Assembly: GCA_023055355.1 (NCBI GenBank)
Contig: JALJCS010000015.1
Span: 13,498,501-13,562,500 of the forward strand
Origin: Agelaius tricolor
Lineage: Eukaryota > Chordata > Aves > Passeriformes > Icteridae
Length of the DNA stretch: 64,000 nucleotides
Direction of reading: 5' to 3'
The translations under genes and the position numbers were made by a program. Below the pieces are notes generated by a model. That model saw nothing but the letters and a program-made list of their open reading frames with translations, made no database searches and had not been told where the DNA came from. The first letter of the stretch is position 1. Each line of letters starts with the position of its first letter. Of the stretch, positions 28,440-42,100 are shown piece after piece.

Positions 28440-28850
28440 GATGCCTTGTCAAGGCTGACCCAGAACTGAGGCCAGACAGAGTCAAAGAGCAAAGTAGGGA
28501 TTTATTAAAAGGCCTCAATGGACACACCTTGGGCAGCACAAGAGCCCAGCCAGGGCTACACCCAAGATGAACCAAAATGGTTACAAAATGCACGACCGAT
28601 CACGGGGTCTCTTACTTTTAGAAGTTCTGGTCCATTTGCATATTGGAATTAATTGTCCAATTACAGCTTTAGGTTATGAAGTGCCATCCTGCTTGTTTTT
28701 CTCTCTTCAGTCTACATTGTTTATGCTCTTGGGCCTGAAATTTGGATTGGTTGTCCTTGATCCCAAGCTAGAAAAGGAATTGTTTTGTCTAGCTACTCTG
28801 TGAAGAGAGCTCACCATTTCTTAATATGAAGCTCAGAACTCCACACTAAA
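28440..28850 (-). mobile_element. Probable solo LTR of an endogenous retrovirus (antisense)
   Basis: Read on the minus strand this block has the order expected of a retroviral LTR. A U3-like part has a CCAAT box and an octamer ATGCAAAT (the reverse complement of ATTTGCAT near 28637-28644). A TATA-like TAAAAGTA is at 28611-28620, and an AATAAA polyadenylation signal is at 28501-28506, about 110 nt downstream of the TATA-like box. A short U5-like tail follows, and a TG-like start is near 28840. I found no gag, pol or env next to it, so it is best read as a solo LTR left by recombination. Exact termini and a target-site duplication could not be fixed. It resembles, from memory, songbird LTRs. 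It is antisense to GNAO1. Confidence 0.55.
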
Positions 28851-31800
28851 GCAGTACAGAATCTGAACAATATAAAAGCTAAAACCTGAAGCATCAGTAG
28901 GGGTCAGGGTAGTTTGGAGCTGTGAACTTTCCCAGTGTTTCAGTCCAAGTTCTGCATCCCAGTGACTCAGTACCAACAAGTAACATGCCTCACACCCTTC
29001 ATACACAGGCACTGAAAGAGAGCAGCCTACTAGATTTTAAAAGTTACAAGCTTTTATGTCTTGCCAGCTGCGAACTTCTGACACCTGAATCCAAATCCAC
29101 TGTCCTTTATATCCCTGGAAGGGCTGGGAAGCACTTAGGGTTTGGATCAGTCAGTTCCAGAGCTGGGTGGTAGCTTTAATGGTTTGTGCAATTAAGCTTA
29201 AGTGAGTGAAGAGGGCTTTCAGACTGTACCATGCCTGGAGTTAGGACACAGCAGCTTGAAATCTGCTGTTCCTGCACACTCCTTGTGGCACTTACCACTG
29301 GCACAGGGGGCACCATCCTGGGTTTGTCTGATGGAGAGGTTTTGTGGCTGGATCTGACCAGTGGGTGGCTGAACAGCCTTAGGGTGGCAATTCAGCTTCA
29401 CATTTCCAGAGGGTGAGCAGGGAAACAGCACATACACAAAGCAGGATCTGAATAGTATAATTAAGAGCAAAAACAAGCTACAAAGAGGTAAAAAAGGTGT
29501 TTAGAAGTCAAAGTCAGAGGAATTCTCAAGGGTCAAACTTCCAAGTTTATGGTACAGTTTGCTATTTTCCACTTCTTTGGGAACCTTTTAAAAAAGCAAT
29601 ACAAGGGCTTAGATTTCACACTTCTTGGGTTTCCCTCTCCTCTGTGGCTGAGCTCCTGACTGCTCTCAGTTGCAGGAACCCTAAAACCAGAAGTTCCTCC
29701 TACACTGCTGCAACACCCAAGCAGTTGAGCCAGAGCCCAGAAAAGCCTTTATTGTGAACGTGATTGAGCTTATTTCTCTCCCAAAGAAAAGTGTCTAAAG
29801 CTTATCTTCTTAGTCCCAAAGCCATGACTTGAGTCCTTCTGTGCTCAGAGGACACAAAGCTACCTCCATACAAACAGGTGGCTTGAGAGGAGCAGTCAGG
29901 TGCCACACAGAATTGACCAGGGGCAGATAACATGGGTAACCCTTAAAAATGGGCCAGTTTTTCCTCTCCAGATTTAGAGGTGACTGTTTTAGAGCATCCA
30001 TTGCATGCAGTTAGAAGCTAAAAGGGTTAGAAGAGAAGGATGAGAGTGAAGGGAAAGAGAAGACATCATCTGTATCTTGACAACTTTTAACTTGGTTGCC
30101 TATCAACAGCTTCATCTTAAAGAGAATAACTCTGCTGTTGGGAGCTTCAGAGCCCCTCTGCACTCTGCTAATCTCCTGTTATTGCTTGTCAGAAGTCCCT
30201 TAAAGCAGAGTATGGATTTTCTAACAGAAGCCCTAAAGTGCTACATTTGAACATGATGTATCCTCTCCAGTGCATAGCGCCCTTGACTTATTGTAGACAA
30301 CAACAGAGAGGTGCTTTCTTTGCATCTGCTCAGCCCTTCAGAATCCTGCTCTCCTCAGTCCCCAGAGCAAGAGCCCCCCTGGTACAGCAGTCTGTCCATT
30401 TATGTGGCTCTGCTAACCATCAGCAGCAGATGAGAAGTACTGGCTGTGTAATCACCTGACAAAAAGTTTCTCCACAGGCTGGGCCCAAAGCATTTTCCAG
30501 ACCATCTTTAGGCTGAGCCTTGCTGTAGCTGCTCCTGGTTGTGATTCAGGGTCTTCTCCCCAGCCTGCCTGACTCTGATGTGTGCTCGCCCACAGACACG
30601 ATTCCTGGATCCCACACCTCTCTGTCCAACTTGCTGCTACTGGAAACATCTGTCAGTCTGTTAACACTTGTTCATCTGCCTTTGCCACTGCCATTCCCTC
30701 AGTGAGCCTGCAGGGCTCTGGGAGCTGGGTTCAGTGCTTTGGCTCTGTGTGAGGTGTGTTTGTGTGGAGCTGCTGAGCCTGGCTGTGTGTGCCCCATGGA
30801 AATCAGGAGTGCTCCCCTGTGGATGTGCTGCCCACTGACCTTGGAGGGCTTATCTCTGCCAGGCTCCCCAGGAATGCATGAGGAATGAATGCTGCTTAGG
30901 CCATCACAGCAGTATGTTCCCCTGACATTTTCCTGGAAAAGCATGGCTGCTGTGTGAACTGCATGGGGGAAGAGCTGGCTCTGGGCAACAACACATCCCT
31001 GGTGCTGCCCAGAGTGTGATCATACACACATGACTCTGGAAAGTAATTTCCTTTCCCTCCACCACTTCTTCGTCATTGCTTGCAAACCACCTACTTCTCC
31101 ATAGCTTTACATACCTTTTGAAAATTCCTCTCAGGCTAGATTTTCATCAGCACATTTGAGAAGAAAGGACTGCCAATCTCACAGTCACCCCTCGTGTATC
31201 TCAGAGCTACACAACCACCCTTTCTTTTCCTCCCACAATGCCTGGTACCAGCAGTGACCAGGGAACCTGAGCAGCCCAAGAGCTCTCCTTGCCCTACAGC
31301 ATGGCTGTCACCCTTTGAGGATGCTGTGAACTGTTAAACCACTACAGAGCCCCTCCTCTTTGCCCATCTCTTGAAATGTAGTAGATGGACCATGTTCTCT
31401 TCCCAGTAACATGTAGTTAACATCATCAATGTAATGCTGAAGGATAAAGCCACAGATTGCTTCCTATCCCCACAGCCAGTGCTGCTTGGGGGTGCTCACA
31501 GTGACAGCACTTTTGCTGTCCAGCACTTTTGCAAGCTGCCTGTTGGATCAGTTAGCACAGAATTCCTGGTCTTTACAGCAGTAGGAGCTATTAATAAGGA
31601 ATTATCTACAGATTTCTGTGTCTGCAGATGAATGTGTTCACAGCTCTGTAAGGCTTTAACCTTGACACACAATGGTTGGTTCTAGTGTGGAAATGACCAC
31701 CAAGGCCAGCAGTGGCAAGTGGCCCTTGGCACCTGGAGGTAGCCAGTCTCTTGGTCTTCTGTTACTGTTCAAGGATAAACTTTGCTTCATCTTGCTTTCT

Positions 31801-34800
31801 GACATAAACACACTCTGAATGATGGACAGGAAACTGATATTTTTGGACATTTTAATCATCAAAACAAATCAGAGCCATTTTTTCCTGCACATCCAAGTGA
31901 TTGAATTTTAAAACGACTCCCCTTCCCCGAGATGGAAGGAGCTGAGCTAATGCCAGCACATGTACTCTATCCAATTTTATTTATTTCCCTGGAAGTAATT
32001 TTCTGTCTAAAAATGCAGATTTTTCAAAATCCACCATTTTCAGAGAAGGTGGTTCTGCAGTAATATTTGACAGTGAAAAGCTGAACAGAATAGTTTGAAT
32101 ATCTTATTTTTTCCTACATAACAATACCAATGCTTAGCTGATAAATGAAAGTGAGAGGAAAATTAAAATTTAAGGCAAAAGCACAGGAGGATATTTTGCC
32201 ATTGCTGTAGTGCAAACATTTGATACTGCTGAAGTTGAATACTATCTAAACAGGGCATGGGGAGAAACACCTGCCAAAATCTGTTGGCACATTTGTTTTG
32301 CAAAAATCAGTGTAAGTTCTCGTCATGGCACTGAGAAGAAACCCCAGCATCCAGCTGGCTCTGATGGACATAGGATTGGCAAAGCCATACAAGACATCTC
32401 ATGTCAAAAGAAAAAAAAGAATTAAGCCTGAATTAGTGTGAACATCATCTCTCCCTCCACACCTAAGCTGATGAGAGCGATGAGTGATCACCTTCTTTGC
32501 AAGTGTTGACTGCAGTTCCTTGAAGGGGCTGGTGGCACCCACGTAGGCAGGGTGAGAACAGCCCCTGCTCCCCTCCTCTGCAGGGGAGAGTCCTGGATGC
32601 AGCATGTGCTTGGCACTGCCTGTTCCTCCCAGGAAAGCAGATCCTTCATCTGGCACCTGAGCCTCTCGGAGCCGTGCTTCCCACCCAGCATCTGTCTCCT
32701 GCCCCTGCGGATGGGCGCGCTCCAGCCTGCATCTCACACATCCCTGCAGCCTGGGCTTGCTGGAAGAAGGTATCACACAGACCCAGCAGGAGGGGGCTCC
32801 TGGGCTCTCATCCTCCTCTCCTGTATGTTAATGTGAGCAGAAGCAATATCACCACAGCCACTGAAGGCACAAACTGGGAGGGAGAGGAAACAGGACACCT
32901 CCATCTTTTTCAGGGTTGGAGATGGTCACCTTGAATTTGGGAGATAGTGAACTAGAGGAGAAGGTGGAAAGTGTCAGTGAAGAGACAAGAAACATGGTTG
33001 GGAGAAAATATAGAATAATTAAACAAGGGCAGAAAGCAGGCATTTATTGTACTTCTGGAAATGCTTCCAAGTTTGAAAGCATATGAAATACAGGAAAAAC
33101 TGAGTGTTGCTGTCATGGTCCCAGGAGAGAGGGACACAGTTTTAAAGTATGTGAACTTCAGAGAAATGCAGGCATCTGTTATGGCTATGAAGCCTATATT
33201 TTATTTTGTTTTTAATTGAAAGGATGTTTTGAATTTTTCTTACTAGCTGTTTAACTTATTCTCCAGTCTATTAGAAGTCAGCTCCTACTAAGGAATGGAC
33301 CTTGAGAATAACTGAATGGGAAAACACTAATGAATCTCTGGCATCAGTCTCTCCCCTGGAAACATGGGACACAGTGCAGCCCACAGGGACTTCAGAGCAG
33401 GGGAGACAACACCTGGTGGGGCACAAGGCATCTCTGCCATGGCCACGTTACTGCCCACTCTCTGCCCAGGTACCTGGAAGATTCCCTGAGATTACCTGGA
33501 AGATTTCCCCTCTTCCAGGAGGGAAAAGCCTGGCATTTCTCTTCTGCATGAAATGCTGCCTGGTCCAGGGGCCCTCTGGGAGCGTGTGCCTGTGCTGAGA
33601 CGTCAGTGACAGCTCTGTGAGCACAATTCCTGTCTGTGCATGGCTGTCGCACCATCTTTGGTCTCTGAACATCTCTGTGATTTCTGCCGCTTCCTTTGAC
33701 GATATAAATAATGTGTCTATTCTTAGCTCCTCAGCAGTATATTCAAATCTTTATCTAAATTCTGCAGAATTTTCCATTTCAGATGTTTGGGCTTCCAGAG
33801 GCAGACTGCTACTTATCCCAGGCATGCCATTATTCCTTTGACACATGATCTGAAAATTCAATTATCAGACCAATTACTGATTTCACTGAAATTTACAAGG
33901 AAAACATTAAAGTTAGAGTAAAGTGAGAATTCACACTATACTGATCAGCAGAGAGACCAAAATTAAATTGTATTTTTAATAGCTTCATTCTGTTGCAATG
34001 CATGAGGAGTATCTGACTGTGCAAGCCCGTTGCCAGAAAACAAAATTCTGAACCCTGAACTCAGCAGAACTTTCAGCAGAACTCTGAAAGACATCTTTCA
34101 CTCATCATAAAAACCAGTTCATGCTGTTCAAGCACCAGAGTGGGGCCAAGCCAGCGGTGTCAGAGGTGCCTTTCCAGCCAGCAGCACTGGGAGTGAGCAC
34201 TTCATATGAATTATCCATGCAGCTGAACCTAAGTAAAAACAAGATGGGGTCCTAACCTTTGCTGCTAGAAAGGGCTGAACAGCATCACATGGAGGAGCAA
34301 AGCAACAAGAAAATAACTACTTCTTATCTGGAGCTGGATCAACAGCAAAATGATATGGCATTGTCATCCCATGGTAACCCAAGAGACCTAGGCTCTCCAG
34401 GCATCAGTCTTAGATGCCTTGCATCAGAACCAGGAGACCAATGGCCATGATGGACATCTCTGAAATGCTACTGGGGGTTCTTGTTTGTGAGGCACATGCT
34501 CCCAGAGGACACTTTTGCAGGGTAAAAAGGCTTTTATCCCTTACAGCTACCTGTGAAATTGTTATGGGCAGATAAACATGTGCCCTCCTAAAGATTGGAC
34601 TGACATCTTACAATACAACCCTTGCAACTTGCAGGTGTAAAAAAGCAAATTCATTTTAAACATTTGCTTGAGGAACAGATGAATCAGTAAAAAGTAAAGG
34701 ATAGTGATGTCGATATCTACAGTTGCATCATCAATTAAATGACTGAAATCAGCTTAGAAACTCTGAGGTCTGCCAGCTGCTGGTTTACAAACATAGGAAG

Positions 34801-37800
34801 GTGTAGTGCCTGAACAAGGTCTCTGTTTGGACCTTGTGCCTTCTCCAAGTTCTTGCAGTACCCAGAACTATGTTTCTTAACAGGTCTGAAGGTGAGGATT
34901 TGGGTGGGTTTGTGTACTGATGACACAAAACTGTTCAAAGAAAGTAGGGAATTTACTAAAGAGGGTGGAAATGTTTGAATTCAGTAGGAGACATTAACGT
35001 CAGGGGAACACATGTCCTTCCACAACCATGAAGCTTTTCCCATCTGCACTGTGGCACTGTGCACACTCAGTGTCAGGGTACAGGGGCTCTCACTCCCCCA
35101 GTTTTCCCCACCTCCATGATATCTCTCCATCTTTCAGCATGACAATGAGTAAGGAAAAGCACAGAAATGCCTTTTAACCTTCAGTCTCCATCAAATCAGA
35201 ATTTCCTGATGATGCATAATGCATAAGCACTTAGTGTGTTCCTTGTGAGGAGGGGTTAATGAGTGAAATGAATTGTGTTGTGCCAGGGCCTAATTCCTTT
35301 GGAAAGCTCCTCTCCCCTTCTAGAGCCTCTGGATTTATCTTTCTTAAATAAACACACTTCAGAAATCTTTTGGAGTGTAAATAAGTCAGGGCAGCAGCAA
35401 GAAAGCAATTGCCAGTGAATAATTTGTAGAGCTGCTTGCAGCTGGCCCATCCTCCTGGGGCCAGACCTGCTGGTTGGCAATGCCCTGCTTATACCTTGAT
35501 GATCTTGGTACATAAGCTCCCTCATTTAAAGAGGTTTCCATGATCCCCACTCATTCTTTCCTCCACCCTCCCTCCCTTTTTGAGCTGTAATCGCCAAGAC
35601 ACTGTTGACTGCAAGTACTTCAAACAATAACCTTCTGAATGATTTAGCAATGCAGCTCCTTCAATAACAGGTTCCTCTTGGATGAAATACATTCATATTT
35701 ATGTAGGACAGAGGTTTTGGAATGCTATTAAATTTACATGGTGAGCTGGCAGAACAGCTATCTTCATCTGATACGAAGAATGGAAAAACAGCCTCTTCAC
35801 AGTAGCAGGGAAATATTTACGAACACAGAAAATTCCTGCCAGTGGGCATTACCCCAGCTGGAGGATGAGGACCATTCACATTAAAATGGAAAAGCTTGTG
35901 AGGTTATGAGTCCATCAGGCTGGCGTGGAGCAGTGGGATGGGAAGTTTGCTGGGTGTTACTTGTTTGACGAGGCCCTAATGGTGGAGCAGGCTTTGTACA
36001 GCTTCTCATAGAAATAAAGAAGAGAAAGAAAACTTGCTGGAGTGCAGTGAAAGCAGGTAAGATACCACATCACTCAAACTCTGGTTTGGTTTTGGATGGG
36101 CAGTGAAGGTAGCATGGCCAAAGGTGAGGAAACAGCACTCCCATGGAGCAAGCAAAGCTTTTTCCAGGGCACAGATGTCAGACAGAGAAGGGCACCAGCA
36201 CCTGACACTGCAGCTCAGAAGGATGTTCCCTGCAAAACACCATTCCTTAGGAGTTTGTTATCCCTAATTCAGCAACATGCAGAGCTCAGAGGTGAGTGTT
36301 GAAGGCAAGACTCACCACACCCATGACAATAAACAGAAACTGGGTTGACAAAATATTGCCTGCTGTAGACCACGATCCCTTCAGCTAAGCCTCTAGAGAA
36401 AGGCCACGGGCTCATGTCTTGGGCCCTCAGCAGGCATTAACTGCAGATGTAGCCAGACCATGCCTAGCCCAGCCAGAGAGCAGAAGAGGTTCCCCTGGAG
36501 CCAAAGAATGAGCCAGAACACAGGTGAGGTCTGCAGTGGGAGATCGATCATGGGCTGTGATGGAAGGGAGAGTGGGTCCACAAGTGGCATGTCCCAGACT
36601 TCACCTCCCATGTTAAGGCTGGGAGCAGAGCTGCTGGAAAGTTCCTGGGCCACCTTCACATCACAGCAGGGCAAGGTCATCAAAGACCCACAGGTGCTGT
36701 GGATGAGTGATGTACGGGGTAGCCATGAGACAGGGTTCAGCATGAGCAGGCACAGATCCATTGGGAGTGGCCTTGCTGAGCCCTCTGTGATATGGCACCA
36801 GCACCTTTGCTGACACTGACCAGCCCCGTGTGTATTTGCAGTGTCTGGGTTTGGGGAGCACTGTGCTGCTCACCAGCTCAGCCCCATGACACTGCTCCCT
36901 GCCTCAGGAGTGCTGTGTCAGCAACATCACCAGCCTGGGATGGTTTGCAATGGCAATGCTAAGGCTGCCCCCTCCTCCAGCAACTCTGGCCAAGCCAGGA
37001 TCAGAGCACCCAAGCAAAGATTGCTCAGGCAGGCTCTCCAGTGAGGGAGAAAAGCATCAGAGGAGGGATGCAGGGCTGCTGAGCATACTGCATCCTTTTC
37101 CACCTCAGAGCTGTCCTGCTTCTCCCTTCAATGTGAGGGACCCCTTGTTGGCAGGAGAGATGTGACCCTGAGCAGCTGAGTGCCCATGACCTTTGAAGGG
37201 CCTGTGGCATTTTTTACAAGAGCAGAGAGGCATTTACAGTGACACTGTGGCCAACCTCCAAAGCGTGCAGATTACTTTTTGTCTCCTTAAATATTCTTTG
37301 CGGTGTCCATCAGCCCTAGAAATGCCAAAAGCACTGGAGCAGCTCCAGCTGAAACAGATAACTTGGTGTTACTCATTTGGCAAAGCAGCATTTTCACCTC
37401 CCATCCTAAACTGTTGTGCGTAGTAAGCAGGCTGTTCAATAATCTCTACGTTTAACCTCAGCAGAGGCTGCCCCCCAGTCATTGTCACAGTGGTGGCTCT
37501 GTGGTAAATAAGCAGTTGGAAGGAAGAAGTAGTATGGAAATGTATGATCCCTTTATAAAACTCACTGGGCTGGAGGTGGCAAATAACTTCAGCGATTCCC
37601 AAATGGCCTCAAAACATAGCGGCTGCAGAGGCAAATTAGTCATTTTATGCTCTAAATACTTAATGTCAGTGCTAAAAATGAAGAGATGGAAGAATGTTGT
37701 GGAGAAGCAGATCAGGATGCATCCAAAAACAAATCCCATGCTCATCTGGCGTGGAGCAGCAGCAGAACCAACGCAGCAGTGTGGGCTTGGCCCTGCCCAG

Positions 37801-38929
37801 ACAGTTCTGTGAGCATCACTGACCAAGCAGCACTATGGAAGGGAAACCCATACCCTGTTTCAAATATTGATACTGAAAACCAACAACCTCCTCCCATTTT
37901 TTACTGAGAAAAGATTTGAGTTGCAGAGTTTGAAACAGAGGTCAAGAAGATGACTTCAAAGGTGCTGTCCACTGACAGGCCAAGGGACATGAAAGGCGCA
38001 GCGTGAGGCTTTTCTCCTTGTGTGGGAAATAAGGAGGGGAGAGATAGGAAGCTGGCACTGCAGAACAGAATTTAAGAAAAAATAAAGGACTAACAAGTAC
38101 AGGCTGTGGTGTGCCTTGAGAGGGATCAATGCAGCAGCTTTCCAACGCAGGCTCACTGAGGCAGCAGTAATGTGGACCGGGAGCAGCAGAGCCCACAGCT
38201 CTCACCCCAGGACAGGCAGAACAGGAGCTGCTCAGAGCCCACCAGGCCAGCTGGTGGGTATTGTATCCACAGGCTTTGAGCTGGGAATGGAGCCTGGTAC
38301 TTGGGCTCTTTTCCTTGTTTGATTAGCTCCTTTTCCTTTGGCAGCTGAAAAGACACTTGGCAGCACCAGGGCTTCACATCTTGTTGAGTTGAATAGGAGG
38401 GAGCAGGGTTTTGGCAGGGACAAAAGAACATACCACTGCTCCATCAATGGCCTCATTACTGAGTGCTGTGGCTCACAAGGAGTGGCAAGGAGAGAAGGAG
38501 AGCTTGCTTCTGGTAGGCAGACAAGGGTTGGAAATGCATTTCCAGCCTGACCTATTACTCTGAAGATATCAGCTCAAAGGCAGGTTGAAAACTTGACAGG
38601 TTTTAGCTGTGGAGGAGATGTAAGCATATATTGTCTATGCCTGGCTGAGGGTCTGGAAGCCAGCCTCAGTGTGTGTGTCTGTTGAGCCCAAGTCAATGAG
38701 CTAAGCCACCTGAAGCAGAAGGGTGGCACAGAAAATGAAGAGGCAGGCAGGTTTTTAGGAGGGGGTTAGAGTGCCCTGACTGCTCAACAGATGCTTATCA
38801 CCTGATCATGTTAGGACCAAGGGTAACAGGTGTATTGTCCCCTGTTCAGTCCTCTTGAAAAACCAAAACACGAGACATTTGCCAGCAAATACTCCAAAAA
38901 GGTATAATCCAGCCACCAGCTGGCTGTAT

Positions 38930-39190
38930 TTTAGCTCTTATTCTACAAATTTATTATAGTATAAATCAATACTATTTATTCATTCAGACATAATGACAAG
39001 ACTGTCCATGCAAATACCATTAACAACCTGAGCAGATGCATTTTTAAAGACAACTGGGTGAGAATTTTTTACAACCCAATAATAATGTGTCCTGCAAAAT
39101 CTATTTTCTCTATCATTATGTCCAAGCGATGGGATTTTCAGGAACATTCATTGTTCCCTGTTGCTAACAATTTACAATCAAGCCCAGTGT
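38930..39190. promoter_or_regulatory. Candidate AT-rich regulatory block
   Basis: This AT-rich block, clearly different from its flanks, contains the POU octamer ATGCAAAT at 39008-39015. It also contains CATTAACAA nearby, the inverted pair GGAACA-TTCAT-TGTTCC at 39141-39157 with an embedded ATTGTT SOX-type site, and AACAAT with TTACAAT near 39167-39178. Such clusters are common in neural enhancers. This is inference from motifs only; no conservation was computed. Confidence 0.25.
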
Positions 39191-42100
39191 GAATCAGGTT
39201 AGGTCAGTACCAACTACCTTGGAAAATCCCAGCTCCTGTATTAATATTTTGAACTATTTTGACAACCAGTTGTACAGAGAGTACCACACAATTTATGTCA
39301 TGGTTAAATGGGGGTGAGTGCCTTGAAAGTTGTCCAAGAGTATTTGCAAGTGAAAACTCAGCGTGATCTGTAGGAATCATTTCACATAGAACTGAAGTTC
39401 AGCCATGTAGGGATGAAAGTTATGGCAGTGGAAGGTGATCCAGGAACACAGCAAAGGAGTTTAGGATAGAAAATTAGTAAGTGCACAATACTCTCAGTGG
39501 GTACCTGCAAGAAGGATGAATTGGGGACAAGAAGGTAAAATGGCTGTGGTGGTTTTGATACAAACACCCAAGTCCCATGCTCTCCCCATTCTTAAATCAA
39601 GTCTCATCCCTACTGGCCCATCCTTGAGCCCCAGGAGCTCCCTGTTGACCAGGGTTTTCCCCACTGAGTGTCCCCTGGGAAAAGGGGGCGAGCAGAATGC
39701 CTGGTCAGATTGGTCCCCTGCTTTTCCAGCAGCCTGTGCCTGCTGGGCCTGCACTGCAGGTACCCAGCTGCTCTCCAGGAGCCAGGGAGGGTGACACACC
39801 AGGGATCAGTGGTGACAGGCCAGCTCTATTGCCCTGCAGGCAGGCTTCCCATGGCAGCCCTCCAGCTCTGGGCAGAGCTATAGGGACCAAATTCCAGCCT
39901 TGCTTCTCCAGGGCAATTTCGGAGGAATTCCCTGAAGTTAAGCTAAATTTAAAACCATTTCAAGGAGGAGGAGTGAGAAGCAAACCTCATAATCTCAAAA
40001 CTTGCTCAGACAGAGGCTCTGCTCTGCACACCAAGATGAATAATAAATAGCAGTCATCCATCCATCCATGTGGATGGATTGGCTCTGCCCACAGCAGACG
40101 GTGTGAAAAAAAAGTGTGAGGTGAGCATTTCCCATCAGCTCTCCCTCTGGGAACCTCTTGCCCACATGGTATTGACTGAGAGATGGAACAAAGAAAAAAC
40201 ATTAATTAAATAAAATGTTTTAAGATCAGGCAGGACATCAATGGCTGAGTTGTTCATCATCCCAAAGAGTCTCTGAGGAAGGGAGAGGGAGAGCTTGAGG
40301 CCAAGACTGACTCCAGCCCAGGCCAGAGAGCAGCACTAACAAGCCCTAATGTCCTCTATCCCTTCCTGGCCACCCCAGGGAAATGCCTCCTCCCCTCGCT
40401 GTGTCAGGAGCTCCTTTCAGGCATGGTGGAGCTCCATTGTGCTGCTGAGGAGCAGAGACCCAGCCTGGAGGAGCTCCTGACACAATGCCTGTCATGTTCC
40501 CAGGGCATCCGTGCCACCCCCTGGGACACACAGGAAAAGCTCTGGCAGCTTTGGCATCATGATGCTCAGCTTTCAGCACTCCCCTGGGACACAGGGGAGA
40601 GGAGAGACAGGAGCAGTCTGGGCTGGCACGGGGGAGCCTCCCCCTCCCTGTCTGATATCAATCCCATAAATGATCCCAGGGGCATTTGACTGCAGCAGGC
40701 ACTTACATAAGGGCAGCTTGCACAGCAGAGCACCCTGGTGGAGCCCCAGACCCGCCTGCCCTCATCAGGGGAGGCTGGTGTCAGACAGGGGCCATGGCTC
40801 TGATGGGTGGGACGTGGGGGGCACAGGGGTCTGTGCTTTCCCCGTGCCTGATGCTCCAAGTCTGCTATCAGGGCAGCTGGCTCAAAAGGCTGTAAGAGCA
40901 AAGCCGTCCTTGCAGCCATAGTGAAAGGACTGCACACAGATATTAACACACTGCACAGCTCTGGAAACCTTGGGAAATGGGTGAAAACATGTTTCTTTCC
41001 TGGAAGAGCTGAAGGGATGCGCTGGTGCTCTGGCACCTCCCACCTGCCTCACTGCCCTGGGCTGTGGAGGGAGGAGGCAGCTCTGGCAATGGGAAACTGG
41101 GGTGACCAAAATCAATAGTGAGCTGCAGCCCTGGCTGGGGAGCTCCTGGGACCGGGGAAGTCTCTGCCTTGGACAATAGATTATTTTTAACTAGCTCCAA
41201 TCTTCAAACACTGTAGCTTAAAAAAGGGGGGAAAGAAAAGAATAGCTGATTTGTGCAAGCTCCCCTGCTCCCATTAAGTCTGTGGAAGTGGTGCTCTGCA
41301 TTTCAATGGGGGCAGGACTGAGCTTCTCATGAGATAAATTGCACCCTGTCCCTTTGCATGCTCTGTGCAGCTACTCCTGGCTTGTTTAGCTTCGCTCTTT
41401 CCTGGCCCCCCTACGAACACCCCTCCCTCTCTGAAACGCTCCCCAGCAGATTTTTTTGTTGTTGTTGTCATTTAGCTATTCATTTTCCATAGGCTGCCTT
41501 CATTCCCGTGGCCTTTTGCAGCTAGGAGACAAGATGTTGCCTTGGAAACAAAGCCCCTTAGATGTTTGGAGTCTCTGGGATTGCTCTGTCTGCTCCCAAG
41601 TACTTTTGGGTTATTTTTATTAACCACACAAAGATGCAGCAGGCTCGTAGCCAAGGCAGAAAGTAGCCCTGGGAGGTGGAGGGAAGGCAAGAGCCTTACT
41701 GGCATCATTCACTCCGCTGGGGATGTTTTTCTGCGATGCACCATGGGCTGAATGCCTGCAAGAGAAATGGCATCTCCAGAGAGTGCTGCACAGGCAGGGC
41801 TGTTCCTGGGGCTGGGATGGCTGCAGGCAGGCAGAGCTGCAGTACTGCTGGGGAGAGGGGCTTGCCAGGAGAGAAAAAGCCAAAGCAACCAGGAGGGGAA
41901 AATAGAGAGAAGTTAGGAATTGCAGAATTTGGATTTACTGGGGCTTCTCACTTTCCAACTAACTGGCTGTGCCATGGAGGGACCCAGTGTGCACTTTGCT
42001 GCTGAGATGGACATGATGACTACAGGTCTGGGCTGCTTATTTTAGAACAAATCAGATTTTTAGACCCATTAGGCAGCTGTGAAAATCTCTGCTCCCAGGT

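Noticed and set aside
39141..39157. Glucocorticoid/androgen response element
   Set aside because: The half sites GGAACA and TGTTCC are present, but the spacer is 5 bp rather than the required 3.
40060..40079. 8-bp perfect hairpin ATCCATCC-ATGT-GGATGGAT
   Set aside because: It comes from a short ATCC repeat; the length is expected somewhere in 64 kb by chance.
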